Origin: Lichenostomus cassidix
Lineage: Eukaryota; Chordata; Aves; Passeriformes; Meliphagidae
Direction: 5' to 3'
Length of the DNA: 64,000 bases
Assembly (NCBI GenBank): GCA_008360975.2
Contig: CM039211.1
Coordinates: 20,494,943-20,558,942 of the forward strand
Under the pieces are notes generated by a model that was not told the origin of the DNA, ran no database searches, and saw only the letters and a program-made list of their open reading frames with translations. Below are positions 50,101 through 63,257 of this stretch, one piece after another. Within the stretch, counting starts at the first letter, position 1. Every line of letters starts with the position of its first letter. The position numbers were made by a program, and so were the translations under genes.

Positions 50101-53100
50101 TTAATGCAAAATTAGAGTAACTCAAATATGGCTAGAGAACAGCTTGTAAAACTTGCTAAATGACCTTCTGTAGGACAGCAGTCAGTGAGCACTTCTGTTC
50201 CAGTCCCAGGGCTTTACTCAGCCTTACTGGTACTATAACTTTAGAGAGCTGCACCAACTGTGGACTTGGCTGCACATGCAAAGCCTTTTAAAGGCTCCTC
50301 TCATTTTTCCTCTGTAATTTAAAAAATGCACCCCAGTGCATTTTAATGCTGTTGCAGTAGGTCAGCAGCCCAGCAAAACACATGGAATCCCACTAAATGT
50401 AATGAATTGGAGTCATCATTCCCTACATATATTTGTGACAGGCCTGTATTTGTGTGGTCCTGCTTCCAGTCAGAGGAAAGCACTAAATAATTCCTGTGTA
50501 TTCACATAACTTCACCACTGCCAGAACTTGTTTACCCATTGACCACTCCCAGCACATTACGTAGGCTGTATTTCTTTCAAAGACTTAATTTCCTACCTTC
50601 TACCTCACGTCTGTATTTGAGAAGTGACAATTCTGAATCATGTCACTGAAGTTGTTATCATCCTCCCGCTTCTCTATTATTTTAAGAAATTTGGAGATCT
50701 TTATGTAGGAAATCATATCTAAATGGTATTCAAGATATTTAGCCTGAATCCTGCGGTCTTCTTTCAATCTTTATCCTGGCACAGCTTTTACTGAGGTCAA
50801 TGGGCTTATAGCCTGAATAAAGACTAAAAACTGTGAGATGGGGCCCACTGGGCAAAATTACTAGAGATGGACAAATTAGTTTGGATAGACTAGCACTGAA
50901 ACAAAATATGTGCTCAAATCCTAGACTGAGCTGAAGCCAGTCCTTTGCGTTTAGCAGCGGGTATAACTCCAGTGAATATTCACATTCACAGCTTGGGTCC
51001 CTCCATCCTGGCCTCCAGAATGTGTGAATTGCTACAGCTATCCTTTTTTCCTGCCGTGGTGGCCCCATTGCAGGAGAAGGCTTCCTCCCCACAGGAGTTC
51101 AGCTCAGCAGACAGGCAGTTCCAGGACATGAACAAGGCAGCTCTTACTGCAAGGTTTTGAGCTCGTCTTCTCCCTGCAAAAATGTTATTTTAGAGAGCCC
51201 TAAAAAACCCCAGCCGTCTGGATTCCTATTAAAGAGTGATTGAAGTACACCTCTCTTAACATGGCTGCTGCTGCTTTACTTTTGCTCCTCTTCCATGTTC
51301 ACACAGTTCTGCCATGCCCCTGGAGATTCCAAGGATCTCTTGGGAAGTGTCACCATGCCTCTGCAGCTTGCAGCCTGAAGCAGAACATTTACTTTCTTCC
51401 TAGTCAGGGTGAGGGAGGGAGCTCTTCTCTCCATAGCCAGGGAACAGGAGAGTTGTGTTGAAGCACCACCAGCTCATGCCAATGTGAGGTGTCAAGAGCT
51501 TTTTACTGGCTAAAGCAGCATGTGCTCACTGCTTTGTGTTTCATGATTGTCATTTGTCAGTTGACGAGGACATGTCTCTGCCTGCACATGCTTATCTTAA
51601 CTTAGAATGGAGGGCTGAACCCTAAAACCTTTATTTGTGTGCTCACTTTTGCACCCAGCAGTGGAGGTGAGATTACAAAATCCTTCTGCTTCCAGTAGGA
51701 TCTCCACAACTGCCAAATTTCTTCACAAAAAACTTCAGGAAATTCAGATGAAGTCTGATTGTTGTGAAAAGCCAACCAGTATTTTCTGACCAAAATGTTT
51801 AGACAGGCCATAGAAAAAGCATCAGACCTGTGAATACTTTGAAAATCAGAATATACCATGGCCTGACTTTTGCCATTTTACTAAGTGTTACACTTCTATT
51901 TCTGTGGACTCTGTAGGCAGCAAAAAGATATCCAGGGTTAATTTTCATTCTCACCTAGTGGTGCAAAAGAACGTCAGATCATTTATGTAATTTCTAGTTG
52001 GAAAACTTCGTTTAAAAGTCTGATTTTGTGGTTGAGTGACTGGAAAACACTCAGTAATATTTTTTAAGATATTGGAGACAAGTACCATAAATTTGATTTT
52101 GAGATATTACAGATCTCTGGTGATAAAATTTAAAAATAAATAATGAAGCATCTCCACCAGATTATTTAAACTGCAAAGGCAAAGGTACCTGCTATATATT
52201 AACGCTGTCAGCCACCTAGGCATTACAGTGGATTTTTAATGTGTTTCATCAAAACACTTAAAGGCACTTTTTAAAATATATGACCCACTAAATAAAAAAA
52301 CATAGGACGTAATCTTCAAGGCACACTGATTAATGCAAAATTGACTTGAGCAAATGCAGCTTATGGCCATAGTCCAGGAAGCTCTCTTGATGCTAAAGAG
52401 TTTCATACAATAGTTTTCCATTTTCAAAATCACATCAATTTTTACTTACAACATTTTGAAAACAGGTACAGCAACTTTCAATCAACTGTCCAGCAATAAT
52501 TTAAAATCCCTTACTATTAAATTGTAAAAGTTTGAGTCATGGGAAGAGGACAATGGTGTAGAGAACTGATTTCCTGACTGTCACCAATCCAGAGCTGTCA
52601 ACTGCTGTGCAGTATTGCCTGTGCAGAGACCGAGATGGAGTGGACCAAATTATTCACTGCAAATAAGTTATGTGATTAATTTTTCTCTTTTCTTTCTTTT
52701 TTCTGTGTTTCTGATTTCTTCAGATATCTTCTTGACAGATAGACTCAAAATATTTACGAGATCAAAACTCATAGTAGAATTTGTGCTGAAATACCCATGT
52801 GTCAACAAATGCTAAATGAGTATATTACAGTAATCAAATCATATGAAAGGCTCTCTGCATTACTTATGCAGCACCACCTTGGGGAAAATAGCTGTAATTC
52901 TTTCCTATCAGTATGTCCTGTATTAATATTTGAATGTTGACAATTAATAGCAGACACTCAACCTCTGGGTATAACACAAGCAGGCATAAGCACTGCCTTT
53001 CTTCCAACAAGAAAGATTTAAATTTAAAGAAAAAGCTTAGCCAGCATGCAAACATGGGGAAAACATAGCTAAGTATTTTCTGAATAGTGCCTTCATGTGA

Positions 53101-54241
53101 TAAGTTAGTCACAATATATGCTCCCTGTGACCAGTGATGGGGCTTCAGCCTCAGCAGTGAAAACACCAGAAGTTCTGCAAACTGCAGCAGGAGGCAAGGT
53201 GGGTCTCAGCAAGGAGTGGCAACCAGCTTCTGTTTTCCTTTTGTGAAGCAAAAATTGACTGAAATGGAAAAATACAGCACCTGCTCTGTGTATTGACTGG
53301 AGTACCTTGCAATGATATTGGCACAAGCTCATCACAGAAAGAATGCTTTTCTTGCAAAGACAGCAAGAAGGTCATTCAGTGTGTGTCCTTATCACGATGC
53401 TCTTTCAAGAAGCCTTAAAAATGGCAGAGGAGTTTGAAGGGCAATTTTTCTCCCCACCTAATGTCGTGTTCTTCCTCACCTCTGGAAGAAACAGAGGACT
53501 GAGCATGACATCTCTCTCACAGCTTCTAAGAGGTCATGGCTGTCTGGTGACCTGCTGGGAGAAATCAAAGATAGGCAACATGGAGGTGTTATTTGAGGCA
53601 CCTCACCCATAAGTGGATCAAAAAGCATTAAAGATCTCATGAAAGCATTCACCACATAGAAAGAAAAGAAAAACAGGAAATGAAAAGAGAAGCAGAGAAA
53701 ATAAAAGTTCAGATGAAGTTTTCAGGGTTCCAGTATCAATATTCTTTTTATAAGACAAAAAAGTTTGAGACCTTTTTTTTATGAAAAGGAAAGCCTGTTT
53801 TATTGACTGATGAAAGCTTTATGATAGCTCTATGATCTGGTGTATAATTTCTAAATTGTTCCTAAACTTTTTCCCTCAGCCAGGGGAGCTCACAGCCTCT
53901 AAGGCCAACAGCATCCCAGCCACCAGCAGCCCTCTAAAAGGGGGGCTGGGATGTGAGCACAGCTGTGTTTTGCTCATTCAACTTGTACTGAATACCTAGC
54001 ATAGGAAAAGACACGGGCAGTGTGGTGCTCAGCATGGCCTTTGCCAAACAGGAGTGATGCTCCTCTCAGTAAGTGGAATTGCTGCAAGGCTGCTATAGAG
54101 TTTGGTCTGCCAGCAATCTGCTTCCCGTGCAAGGAAAGAGACTCTTGTATTTCTCATGTTTTCTGTGTGAGGAAAGATGGAAAAGGTGGAGCCAGGGCAG
54201 GTGAACCTTTCTAAAGTGAGGTTTGCAAGGGAGCTTAAAAA

Positions 54242-54885
54242 TCACAGAATATCCTGAGTTGAAAGGGACCCATCAGGATCAATCAGAGTCCAGCTCCTGG
54301 CCCAAAAATCACACCAGGTGCCTGAGAACATTGTGAAAACACTTCTTGAGCTCTGTCAGGCTGGGGCTGTAACCACTTCCCTGAGGAGCCTGTTCCAGTG
54401 CCCAAACATCTCTGGGTGAAAATACCTTTTCTAATATCCAACCTAAACCTCCCCTGTCGCAACTTCAGGCCATTCCCTTAGATCTTGTCACTGTCACCAG
54501 AGAGAAGAGATCAGTGTCTGCCCCTCCTCTTCCCCTCATAGGGAAGTTGTGACTGCAGTGAGGTGTCCCCTCAGTCTCCTCTTCTCCAGGCTGAACAGAC
54601 TAAGTGACCTCAGCCACTCTTCACAAGGCTTCCCCTCAAGGCTCTGCACCACCTTTGGTGTCCTTCAGACACTCTCTACCAGCTCAATCTGTGTTTCATG
54701 TTGTGGTGCCCAAAACTCAACAGTGAAGGTGAAGCCATACCAGTGCAGAGCAGAGCAGGACAATCACCCCTTTCAGGTGTTTTTCAATAGCTACCAGAAT
54801 AATCCTGTCCATAGTTTTACTAGTAACTTTAGCGAGACTACAGGCCTGTAGTTACCAGGGTCGTCACTCTTGATCTTCTAGAAAC
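54242..54885 (-). mobile_element. CR1 LINE 3' portion, minus strand
   Basis: Read on the minus strand, this is the end of a CR1. The + strand begins TCACAGAATATCCTGAGTTG, the reverse complement of the CR1 3' terminus. It continues through the familiar path CCAACCTAAACCTCCCCTG, GGTGTCCCCTCAGTCTCCTC and TTCTCCAGGCTGAACAG. The section from about 54770 to 54885 (with AGGCCTGTAGTTACCAGGGT) is less typical but also occurs in CR1-type 3' ends. It has no intact coding region. Confidence 0.9.
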
Positions 54886-57800
54886 AGTTACCACTCTCCA
54901 TGACCAAAGCAACATATATGCAGATGGGACTAATTAGAGCTGTTATCTTGTGATATACAATCTGTGTCTATTTAAGCTTCAAGAATGAAGCTATCTACTT
55001 TAAAACTGATGGAAGTACACTACATGCAAGCAACATGTACTCTGGGAGTGTAGCAGCCTAGAGGGTTGCCCTCTGTGGGGACAAGAAAAGTTTTAAAACC
55101 TAAGCTTTAAATCTATAGTGAAAGACTTGCCCTCACTGGGTCAGGCTTTTCAAAAAACATGCAGTAAGGACATTTTATTCTTCACAGTGATTCACAGCTG
55201 CCTCTGGCAGTCACTGAAATAGACTGGAAGAACAATCTTGACTATCACAGCCCAAGTAGTGGGTGGGAATTACTTCAAAAGGTAATTCCATCAAAACCCC
55301 CTTTCTAAGCTGTGCTGGATCACAAGAACTGAACTCTGGAATTGAGGCAAGAGCCACAAAACTCCTTGTTGCACAAAATGCATTATTTAGATCCCCTCTT
55401 TGCCCTGATACATGAAAAATTCCAAACAAGTGACATGGGGGCTTGTACATGGCTTCAGAAAATGTGAGGGGGAGAGAAGGTAGAGACAGTATATCTTTTT
55501 TCATTTTCCACTGATAAGTCTCCAGTCTGTTGGAAACCATCAGGACGGCTTTTTGTGCATCTGTGGTGTGTGAATGAGCACATCTTCCTTCACAATGAAA
55601 AAGCACTTTTTTTTTTTTTTAAATTGTATTGGCACAGTAATATATGTGTCCTCCAATTTACCCCAGTGCTGTAAACTTTTCCTCTGGTGATTTGTGGGTT
55701 CTTCTGGGTTTTGAACTTATGACAAACTGGTAATGTTATGCATATTCTACTCATTATTTTATACAGGGAGGTTAATGAATGTGTGCAACATGATAACTAT
55801 GGCAGAGGACCTTTGTGGGCTGTTGCCAGCTCAAACACCAGCTGATCCAGACCAAATAAAGTTGTTCTGTAGCATCTTGAATTATATGATGCACTTAGGG
55901 AAAAAAAAGAAGAAAAATTTCCTTGCAGAAAGGCGTTTATGAGGGGTGTGAGATTTCTGGGAGCCATCAGGGACCCCTGGGGCATGGCTGATGCCTGGGT
56001 GCCCAAGCACAGCACAGGTGAAGACTGAAATCTTCAGAGCAATGGAGTGTTTGGGTCCAAGGCTGCAGCCACTGAGGATACTTCTTGCCTTCTCCATCTC
56101 CACCGAGCAGGACAGTGTTGGGCTTGTGCTGTGGAAAAAGGTCAGGGCTGTCTTTCTGCCTCCCTGCTGTGCACACACAGTACCAGACTCTGTGCACTGC
56201 TTCTGGCTCCTCTGAGTTTAGTGAGGAGAGCAGTCTTCAGCTAGTTGAGAGATTAGCTTTTTCCCCAAGGTCTTTATTACCTTTCATCCTATAAACCAGT
56301 TTTCATTTCAATATAGGACTACAGACACGGATTAAAGATTTTTTGGTTCAGCTTTAAGTACATGAGATGGCTCTTATGCTTAAGATAGCAGACTTGAAGC
56401 TCTCTCTAAACTTGGCTTGGACTGCTGCTGAGATACCCTTATGTTCATTATTTCAATGGGAAAAATGAGCTGGAAGTAGCTAAACTTATATAATGTTTTT
56501 CTTTCCTTTCCCTGCCCCCATTCTCTCCAAACCTTACATTCTTTTGTGTTGTTCAAGTTCCCCAGTGCTTTATATGAGGATTCAGAAGTCTGGTTCTCTG
56601 GAAACAATTGTTATGTCAGCTGACATTAACACAGCAAGCACTTTAACTATTTTTCCAACATATCCATCAAGTTCAATGGCCAAAACATTAATTCTCATTA
56701 AGCTTCAACAAAGTTTCTCATTTTCCTCTAATTCTGTCACCATACTGCCTCCATGCAAGACTGCTTTACAAATATATCAAGTCATTTAACCAAAAGAACT
56801 TTGGGAAGCTTTATTTTTAGTGACTTTATGCCCATACATTTGTGAGTGTTCTAGGCCATTTATGACATGAATTTGAGCCTCTCCTGCTCTAAGTTAACAA
56901 AAAGCATATATGTTTTAAATCAACCAAAAAATGTGAAATTATATATTGCTGTTACTAGCTTGGAAACTAGGCATAGCCCTCTAGAATTATCGGAAAATAC
57001 AGAGAAAAAATAGAGATTAACTCAGCTGCTGAAACATGGATCAAAACTTTCTTGTTGCTTACAAGTGCAGGGTCATATGGACTATCCCTAAAGATTCATC
57101 AGTTGGTTTCAGAAGTCTCAGTTTTGGTTTTTTGCCCACTGGACAAAGGAAAACATTGTTCAAGGACATAGAACAAGGACATTATTCAAAAAAGTACAAA
57201 AGATGGAACAGTACTTTTTTTTAAAGTTATTATTAAAGAGTTGTAGATATGTATCTCTTAATAATGAAGATGGGCTACTCCAATGTTTGAGAGTTATAAC
57301 TGGGCTGGTCTAAGGTCATAACACGTATGAAAACCTATCCACTAATAAATAATGAATATACTCTATAAGATATCATACTTTCACAGCGGGCAGAGGCTAA
57401 AAAAATACTAATAATATCTCAGCTATTAGTATAACAAATGATAAATGTTCCCATTTTAGAATTGTAATGCAGTAAATGTATTGAGCAGAGTCTATGTTTT
57501 CTTTTTAAATGAAGCATGCAGCCTCATCCCACTCACCAAACCACATTTTTACCTTCCAATATCACCCAAAAATGTGCGTAAGAACCATGGATGGGGGAAG
57601 TAAGATGCTGGTCCTGCCCCTAGGGAGAAGAATCACGACAGATTAACTTCCATGTCCTTTCTGGGTGTGTTGAAAATTTATAAAATAAATTCCCACCAAC
57701 ATTAGGAGAGGTTAGTATAGGCAATTGACCTTGTAAATCAAGAATAAAATAGGCCCTATAATGCATAATATTTTGAGGTATTTATCACTTTGCAGAGGCA

Positions 57801-60800
57801 GGCAGGATTTGAGCATGTAAATTGTTGTAATGGTAACAGTAATTCTCCATTGCTGTGCCTGCATGTCAGGGCGAGTGCCCCCAGGGCTGCAGGGAGGGTT
57901 TTCCCTCTGCTCTCCTCTCCTCACACAGCCCTGGCACAGCTCAGACTCAGGGCTGATGGTCCACAGAGAACAACACAAATTGGGCAAAGCTGTATGCCAA
58001 ACAGCATCCTCTTTTTCGTTACTTCTGCAAGTGCATTTCTGATTCTCTAAGCTTTTTGATCTGCTCACCAGTTTTCTCTAGATTTCTTCCCAGCTCTGCA
58101 GGATTTTCTTTCCTAAGGAGAAGGTATATTTAGGTTATTCTCAGTTCAATACCATATCATGATAGAAAAACGACATGAGCCATGGCTGAATATATATTCA
58201 AAAAATTTCAAAACAGTTGAAGTGGGATAAAATAAATAATCCTGAGGCAAATGACATGTCGAAGCCTCCAATTCTTCTAATATATTCCAGAAATGCACGT
58301 GACTTTAAGAATACATTGCAACCTTCAGATAATTGTTAATGCATGTAAGTGTTTTGCAGGAAAAACAACATTTTGTGTTATCTGCAAAAAGCCTTTTTGA
58401 GTAAGAGTCCATATCTCCAGGTATTTCTGTTAAAGGGGAACAGTTTAATAAAAATAACAAAGCTAGAAACCAAGAACATTAACTTTCACTTCGCCTAGCT
58501 GCATGCTAGTACTCTTGCTGTAATTATAACACAGAGGTCATTCCAAAGGAATTACCAGCCTTCAAATGATATGAGACAATTATTCTCCAGGGAGTCGGAC
58601 AAATTCGTAAGACAAATACAGTTGAAATTTCAGACATCAATCTCTTTTTTAACATAGCATGGGAACAAGGGAGCTGTGAAATGTAATTTTACCCTAAGGC
58701 CCTACAAATGATCGCATTAAAATGATTTAAAAAAAAGACTTTACATCTATTATACCTTAGAAGTGAATGTAGTGTTAGATTTTTCTAAGGCTTCCTGTGA
58801 ATAATAGTGTTTAATAGAATCTGTAAAAAACACTTTACAGATGCCTGTGTTTTTGGCTGGTGGGGCAGCCACAGAAGGCAGCTCCACATGCTGTGGGGAG
58901 GCGTTGGGTGCTGTGCTGGGGAGCAGTGGGGTGCCAGGAGCTGGATCCCACTCCCCAGGCAGCCCCTGCCTGTGGGGATCAGGCTGGACCCCTCTGCCCC
59001 TCCTCCCAGCTGACATGTACTGCTTGTGGTAGCTCTGCATGGCAGGGCATTCCCCAAAGTGGCTGTTTTGAACATGCCCAAATATTCCCCTAACAGGAGG
59101 AAGCTGAGCTAGTTTCACGCACACCTGTGGCAAGAAGCTGTGCTGGATGAGAACCTCATTTCCCTGGTACTGACAACCACGAGCAGAAATTTCAAGGGAA
59201 ATACAGCCACCTCAAAAGCACCTTGAAGGGCTTTCAGTGATCTCACTGATTCACAAGTGTCCTTGTGAACCCCAAGGACACCCACTAATGTTGTGCTTTC
59301 CCTGGGAGTCCAGGAGAGGTGATAGAACCCCAAAAGGTGGCAGCTGTGGATCCACTGCTTTTTACACTTCAGTCCATCAGATTTACATAGCTTCCATGAG
59401 CTTGGTTTTAACTGGAACCCTATATGTCTTGAGCCCATCTAGCAGAGAATTTGGGATTGCTACCACTTCCAATATTCATGTGCAGAAACCAGCAAACCCT
59501 CCTACTCCTACTTGCATTGAGTCACCCAGCCTTTCTTTGCATTTACACAGTGCCAGTCATGCCAGCACCTATTTGAGTGGGCTGCCTACATGAGCTGGGC
59601 AGGATTTAGCCCAGTGTGTGTGCCATAGTCAAAGTGTTGAAGTGGAAAATGGATATTAAGGAACTGCTCTTTGGCTAGGGTTTGATTTACAGAAACCTAT
59701 AACAGTCTCATTCTTCAGATAAGTGCATTTCTCCAACTGCTATTACTCAAGAAAACAGGCTCCTCAGAAATCTTTACAGCCGACACATTGCAATGTGACC
59801 TTGCACAACTTGGCAGGGCAGCTCTGCATGTTTTTATTGTATTTAAATAGCACCATTAGTTTTATTCATATGAGGAAGTTAAACTTTAGCTTCAGTGATA
59901 TTCCAGCATTGCACATGCATTGAGTCCATGTGTGCCCCTGTAGGTGCAGGGTTTCCAAGGAGCAGAGGAAAGAAGGGGTGTGTGAGTAAGAGTGCATGAG
60001 TCTGTGCACCTAAAAATGTGCATGAGCTTTTTCCTAGCATGCATTCCTGTCTCTGTGACACTATTGTCAACAGCTGCCTGAATGATCCTATTAAGCACAG
60101 CCTCTGCAAATATTTGTGAAAGAATGCTTCCCAAATGGAAGCTGACAAATGAATGAGAAATGAGAATGCATCCTGGATTAAATGAGTGCAAAAGTAGAGC
60201 AGCACCTGTCTGGTTGATGAGGATGCTTGTCTGTGGAGGGCTGTGCTGAGCTTCCATTGTATCTAGGGTAAGGAAAGTGGTCAAAGCTTCACATGTCCAT
60301 TTACTAGACCAAAACATTTCATTCTACTCTCACAACAGTTTTCTAAGGTAAGCTTTCCCAAGAGATATAGCAAATGGTAAGGGAAAAATTAGAAAACCAG
60401 TGTGATGAGTGATAGACATCTTGAAGCTGCTGTATGATGTCTCACCAGCAAACACTTAGTCCACCTCATTGTGGGAACACTTTGAGTGCTTCAGCAAGTT
60501 CCCAGAAGAATGCAAAGTTATGAGTCCCTTATGCTACATAGTTTCCTAAGTTAGCTTTAAACTAACAGGGTATTGTATTATTAGTCAGGCAAAAATGAAG
60601 GGAGTAACACAAGCCAGTAAAAAAATATCCAGAAATGCATATACATATTTCATACATACATATATCTTCTATTTGACTTGAATTGCCCTTGCCCCACGAC
60701 ACAGGTGTCAAATCTTTCATTGTTTCCCTCTAGTCTGCATTTTGTTTTAAGGGCACAGAAAGTGCTGGGAACAAAGTGATCCCTCTGGTCCATGAGAAGC

Positions 60801-61789
60801 ACAAAATGAAAAGTGAATGTCACTGCATGGCAACAGCAGGGCACATGGAAACACAAGAATGAGATGCCACTTGAGGCTTAGAGATGACAAAACAAAATTG
60901 TGCGAAGATTTCTTTGTATTAAATCCAAGATTAAGTTAAACTAAGACTTCATCTCAATAGATTCTCTTGCCCATGACAAGTAAACTGCAAGGTATAAATA
61001 AAAAATTGTCATGTTTCCTCACTGCTGGATGCAATGAAATATGGATGAAATCTCTGCTCTTTACTCTTTCCCTCTTTATCTGATTCCTAACGTATGCCTT
61101 CATTGCACACTCTCATTTTTTTCCATCACCTTTTGCTCTATTCACATGAAATGCTTGTTTGCCATTGGGGGTGGGGGTGAGGAATTACCTAAAAACACTG
61201 GAAACATCAGTCTTACAGCAGTCAGAGTCACATATGTCCATAAGGACTCCAGAACTCAATAGAAAGCAAAGCAGTTTAAATGAACTGATTTTATTATTTA
61301 TTCTGATAGAAAAAGAGGAAAAACTGGGGGGAAAAAAAAAGATTGAAAGACTGATTTCATTGTAAATCAGTACAAACAGATTCAAGAACTGCTGTACTTG
61401 GATCGAGACTGTATCTAACCCATAGTCAACCCAACAGTTTAATTTTCAAAACTTGGCTTTTAGCATTGGAGGCATGAGATCAAGCCAAGATACACTGCCA
61501 ATAAAAGGCTGGAGCTCAAAGCCAGTGTTGAATTACAGAGCCCAGAAGGTTTACGGAAGTGTTTAGTGAAAATTGTTTGCAAATGGGTTTAGAAAAATTT
61601 TCTCCCTCGTGCTGGCTGCTTCAGGATCCGGCCCTGTCAGACTTGCTGAAGAGCTCTCCTCCTGTCAGCCTGGCAGGGATACATAGGATTAGCATGTGGG
61701 CAGGCAGGATGCTTAGTGCCTAAACCCACATCTTCAAATTAAGCTTGAGCATGTTTCTGGAAGATATGGTTGAGTCAAGACAAGTGTTC
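54886..61789. other. Intergenic, no gene seen
   Basis: About 7 kb without a supportable gene. The longest frames, 55211-55606 (131 codons, minus) and 59892-60317 (141 codons, minus), have no domain, no homology I recognise and no transcription context. Two short GC-richer patches (about 57840-57980 and 58850-59060) carry overlapping frames on both strands and few CpGs. They do not look like promoter islands. A T14 run is at 55607-55620. Confidence 0.55.
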
Positions 61790-61915
61790 TCCAGCCAAAG
61801 GGGCTACTGGGCCCTATCCAAGTATAGCTGGATTAAATAGAAAGCCCCCTGATAAGCAGAAATGAGGTTGCATGATCTAATGGTCCCTTCTGAACTGAAA
61901 TATTCCACCAAAACT
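61790..61915 (+). mobile_element. Old CR1-like 3' end
   Basis: The section near 61872-61905 reads CATGATCTAATGGTCCCTTC followed by TGAACTGAAATATTCC. This resembles the 3' UTR of older sauropsid CR1 subfamilies (GATCTAATGGTCCCTTCTGG type). The octamer tail is not preserved. This is probably an ancient, strongly decayed copy, and its 5' limit is a guess. Confidence 0.45.
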
Positions 61916-62483
61916 GCAGTATTTAGGACTATTTTTTTCTGTCCATCAGATGCGTTGTTAATTGGAATGGTTCTGCAAGGAATGGGAATAAACTACAAGC
62001 ACAGAATTTTGCCCTGAGCAAAGCAGATTTGATTTCTCAGCTTTGTTCTTGTACCTGATATCCATTTAAAAAAATTTCACAGGCCCTGCAGCTATTGTGC
62101 TAATTGAATTGTGCTAATCAATGGACAGTAAACTCATACTTTTAAAGAGCTTTGTTGTCCCTGTACCCAGTGCAGTCATCACATAGGTCAGGACTTACAC
62201 AGGAATGGTTCTGACATTACCTCTGTTCTAGAAGAGCCATGGAATTCGGTTGCTATTGTTAAATGTATAGTTCCAGTTCTTTTCAGAGCAGAAGAGAATA
62301 CAGATACTCAGCAAGATATGCAGCTCCAAGGGGTCACAGGCAAACATATTTGCATCTCATTGAGGTGCACTAATTTCTATTCCCTTGGTCAGTAGCTCAG
62401 GAATGTGCCTTTTAGTAAAACTAAATGTGTTTGACTTGTAAAGGCATCTGCTAATTCATGATTGCCGCCCTCTGGTTTCTAGT

Positions 62484-62568
62484 GGTTTTTGTTTTGTTTT
62501 GTGGTTGTTTTGTTTGTTTGGGGGTGGGGTTTTTTTTAACTGGAAGGTTTGGGGGTTTTTTGAGATTT
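62484..62568. repeat. G/T-rich low-complexity tract
   Basis: TTTTG/TTTG repeats lead into GGGGGTGGGG and later a GGGGG run, with long T stretches between. The G-runs are too few and uneven for a clear four-tract quadruplex. Confidence 0.75.
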
Positions 62569-63205
62569 CTTTTTGTCTTTATACTTACAGAGCTCATGTA
62601 TTTAATTTAAACTGAAGGAAATGCTCTAAAAAAGGCCCCTACTCCTGCTGTCTAATGAAAGCCCCAAGTTTAGTGCTTGGTCTAACATTCCTAAGAGCCC
62701 ATTCACTGTGCTGGGAAGATGGAGGCCTTATTAACCATGGATGAGGTACCTCCTGTCAAAAGTCCAAAGGGGATGTCTCAGAAGTGCTCACATAGCTCAG
62801 ATCAAGGTTTGTCTATGAGAATTTCTTCAAATAATATGGGTACTCTCTGAAATATTCAGCTGGTTGAGGAGCTATTACTGTTTACAGCCTTTTTGTCTGT
62901 ATTTGCTCTGCTAGGACTGTTAAGCACACATTTGTTTCTCAACATGACTTTCCTAAGACCCAAACTAATAGAATAGGACCTTGCAGTACTAATAATGCAA
63001 TAGGATTTCCAGGTTTCTCCTATTGAAAGATGGCTGGTCCCAGACATGCAAAATTCGTTCTTATTTGTGTCCTTGGAAAAGTAGAGGGAGATGTGTTGCA
63101 AGCACTCTGCCAGTATGAGTTACCAGGGTCTTACCTGATTCTTTCCTCATCTTTTTGTTAAATTCTCCACCTGGCACCAAATCAGCAAGGAGTATCTCAG
63201 CTACA

Positions 63206-63257
63206 GATATTTGTATTACTTAAACCAGATGCTGATATTTGTACTGCTTAAACCAGA
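63206..63257. repeat. Tandem duplication, two 24-bp copies
   Basis: GATATTTGTA-type units at 63206-63229 and 63234-63257 match at 22 of 24 positions, with a 4-bp spacer (period 28). This is a local duplication of recent or moderate age. Confidence 0.85.

Larger units (their letters stand above)
37991..54241. other. Intergenic, repeat-poor, no gene seen
   Basis: About 16 kb with no supportable gene. Open frames (for example 39841-40083 minus, 41235-41582 plus, 49673-50041 minus) are short, lack recognisable domains and have no splice or promoter context. Apart from microsatellites (39271-39304, 47139-47155) and a small duplication at 42030-42051, no mobile element was recognised. In mammals the next gene after PRDM6 is CEP120, well downstream. 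None of its exons was recognised here. Confidence 0.55.

Noticed and set aside
50286..50296. CArG-like word CCTTTTAAAGG
   Set aside because: It has seven A/T bases between CC and GG, so it does not fit the SRF consensus.
55211..55606. 131-codon minus-strand ORF
   Set aside because: No recognisable domain, no transcription or splice context, and the ATG end borders a T-run. Treated as chance.
58750..59133. GC-richer patch with overlapping ORFs, considered as a CpG-island promoter or exon
   Set aside because: Very few CpGs are present, the frames exist on both strands, and no splice pair or known protein wording was seen.
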